From Bdellovibrionota bacterium (GTDB taxonomy: Bacteria > Bdellovibrionota > Bacteriovoracia > Bacteriovoracales > Bacteriovoracaceae): a stretch of DNA of 6,369 nucleotides. The translations under genes were made by a program, and so were the position numbers. Below are positions 5,881 through 6,369 of the stretch, piece by piece. The notes beneath the pieces were generated by a model that searched no databases, was not told the DNA's origin, and worked only from the letters and a program-made list of their open reading frames with translations. The DNA is taken from positions 1 to 6,369 of the forward strand of contig JAURQB010000064.1 of the NCBI GenBank assembly GCA_030836365.1, in the 5' to 3' direction. Position 1 is the first letter of the stretch; each line of letters starts with the position of its first letter.

Positions 5881-6369
5881 AGTACTTCTTTACCATCGAA
5901 ATAAATCAAAGAAGCAGAATCTTCAATAATTGATTCTATGTACACCGGTCTTTTCCATAGAAAATGAATATTTCTAAGCGTATCCGAACATTGAGCGTAA
6001 TCTAAATCTACTCCATAATGCTCGTGCTTAAGTAGTAACTCTCCCCTGTTTTGATAATTGGAATCAATAACATCAATTACAGGGTTACCAAAGTTCGTCA
6101 ATTGCGCCAAAAGCTTATTTTTAATATCCATAAAGTCGCGACTATCGATTTCGAACCGCCCAGATCGCTGATTATATTTATAGGTAAAGAGTTGCTGCCT
6201 TTGACAAAATTCTTGAGTAAAGAACTCGTCGATAAAGGTAATGTCATTATGGGTTTTTCTAACTTCAAAAATTTTCTCTCTTCCGAGGTTCATTTCACGA
6301 TTCCATGACTCTACTTTAGACATGTCTGTGCATTCATTGTACTCTTTTCCAAACTTCATAATAAAAGAA
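5865..6369 (-). CDS. spoVR: SpoVR/YcgB-family protein, C-terminal 167 residues, cut by window edge
   Basis: SpoVR is named for a Bacillus spore-cortex gene, but the family (YcgB in E. coli) is widespread in non-spore-formers; its biochemical role is not settled. The visible part carries the family's conserved C-terminal segments: FGKEYNECTDM near the start, LGREKIFEVRKTHNDITFIDEF split over about 28-49, LTNFGNPVIDVIDSNYQNRGE further on, then LLLKHEHYGVDLDYA and LRNIHFLWKRPVYIES. The frame stays open to the right edge, reading Ser-Phe-Ile before the methionine at 6359. The homologous stretch in the family lies in mid-protein, so that ATG is internal and the true start is outside the window. 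Full-length members are about 450-510 residues. In many proteobacteria spoVR follows genes for the kinase PrkA (YeaG) and a YeaH-type protein, which would lie to the right here. It ends 4 bases from the convergent TPR-like gene. Confidence 0.9.
   Translation of the reverse strand, partial: SFIMKFGKEYNECTDMSKVESWNREMNLGREKIFEVRKTHNDITFIDEFFTQEFCQRQQLFTYKYNQRSGRFEIDSRDFMDIKNKLLAQLTNFGNPVIDVIDSNYQNRGELLLKHEHYGVDLDYAQCSDTLRNIHFLWKRPVYIESIIEDSASLIYFDGKEVLTKKI

Noticed and set aside
6051..6308. 85-codon plus-strand frame
   Set aside because: It lies antisense to the conserved SpoVR frame and is best explained as a shadow.
6357..6359. ATG at 6359 as the start of a complete 164-residue gene
   Set aside because: The frame is open upstream to the edge, and the following residues align with the middle of SpoVR, not its N-terminus.

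Overview
The window looks like a chromosomal piece of an AT-rich Gram-negative predator-like bacterium of the Bdellovibrionota, possibly the Bacteriovorax/Halobacteriovorax side. This rests on three inferred points: deltaproteobacterial-type versions of RpoH and SpoVR, low GC (lowest in the two unknown genes), and unrecognised exported proteins next to housekeeping genes. The taxonomic guess is moderate to weak and cannot be confirmed from the sequence alone. I see no mobile element, CRISPR array, tRNA or rRNA.

Left part (1-2970), all on the minus strand and read right to left: an RpoH-family (heat-shock type) sigma factor, ribosomal protein S15 (rpsO), then polynucleotide phosphorylase (pnp), which runs off the left edge after 448 codons. 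rpsO is followed by a strong intrinsic terminator. A good sigma-70-like promoter lies just downstream of it, so pnp probably has its own transcript plus some read-through from rpsO. The pnp leader holds several small alternative hairpins, one of which can cover the ribosome binding site. This suits the known autoregulation of PNPase, but here it is only inference. The sigma gene has no usual ribosome binding site, and a promoter-like element lies almost on top of its start codon, so a leaderless mRNA is possible.

Middle part (2971-5860): two divergent genes of unknown function, with 58 bases between their proposed starts. The minus-strand gene encodes a 493-residue exported protein with six cysteines after the signal peptide. 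The plus-strand gene encodes an exported protein of about 449 residues with TPR-like helical repeats. Neither is recognised. Their shared upstream region makes them candidates for a co-regulated cell-envelope pair.

Right part (5865-6369): the C-terminal end of a SpoVR/YcgB-family protein on the minus strand, entering from the right edge. Its apparent ATG at 6359 is internal. It converges on the TPR gene with only 4 bases between the stop codons. A hairpin spans both stops and probably serves as a shared terminator.
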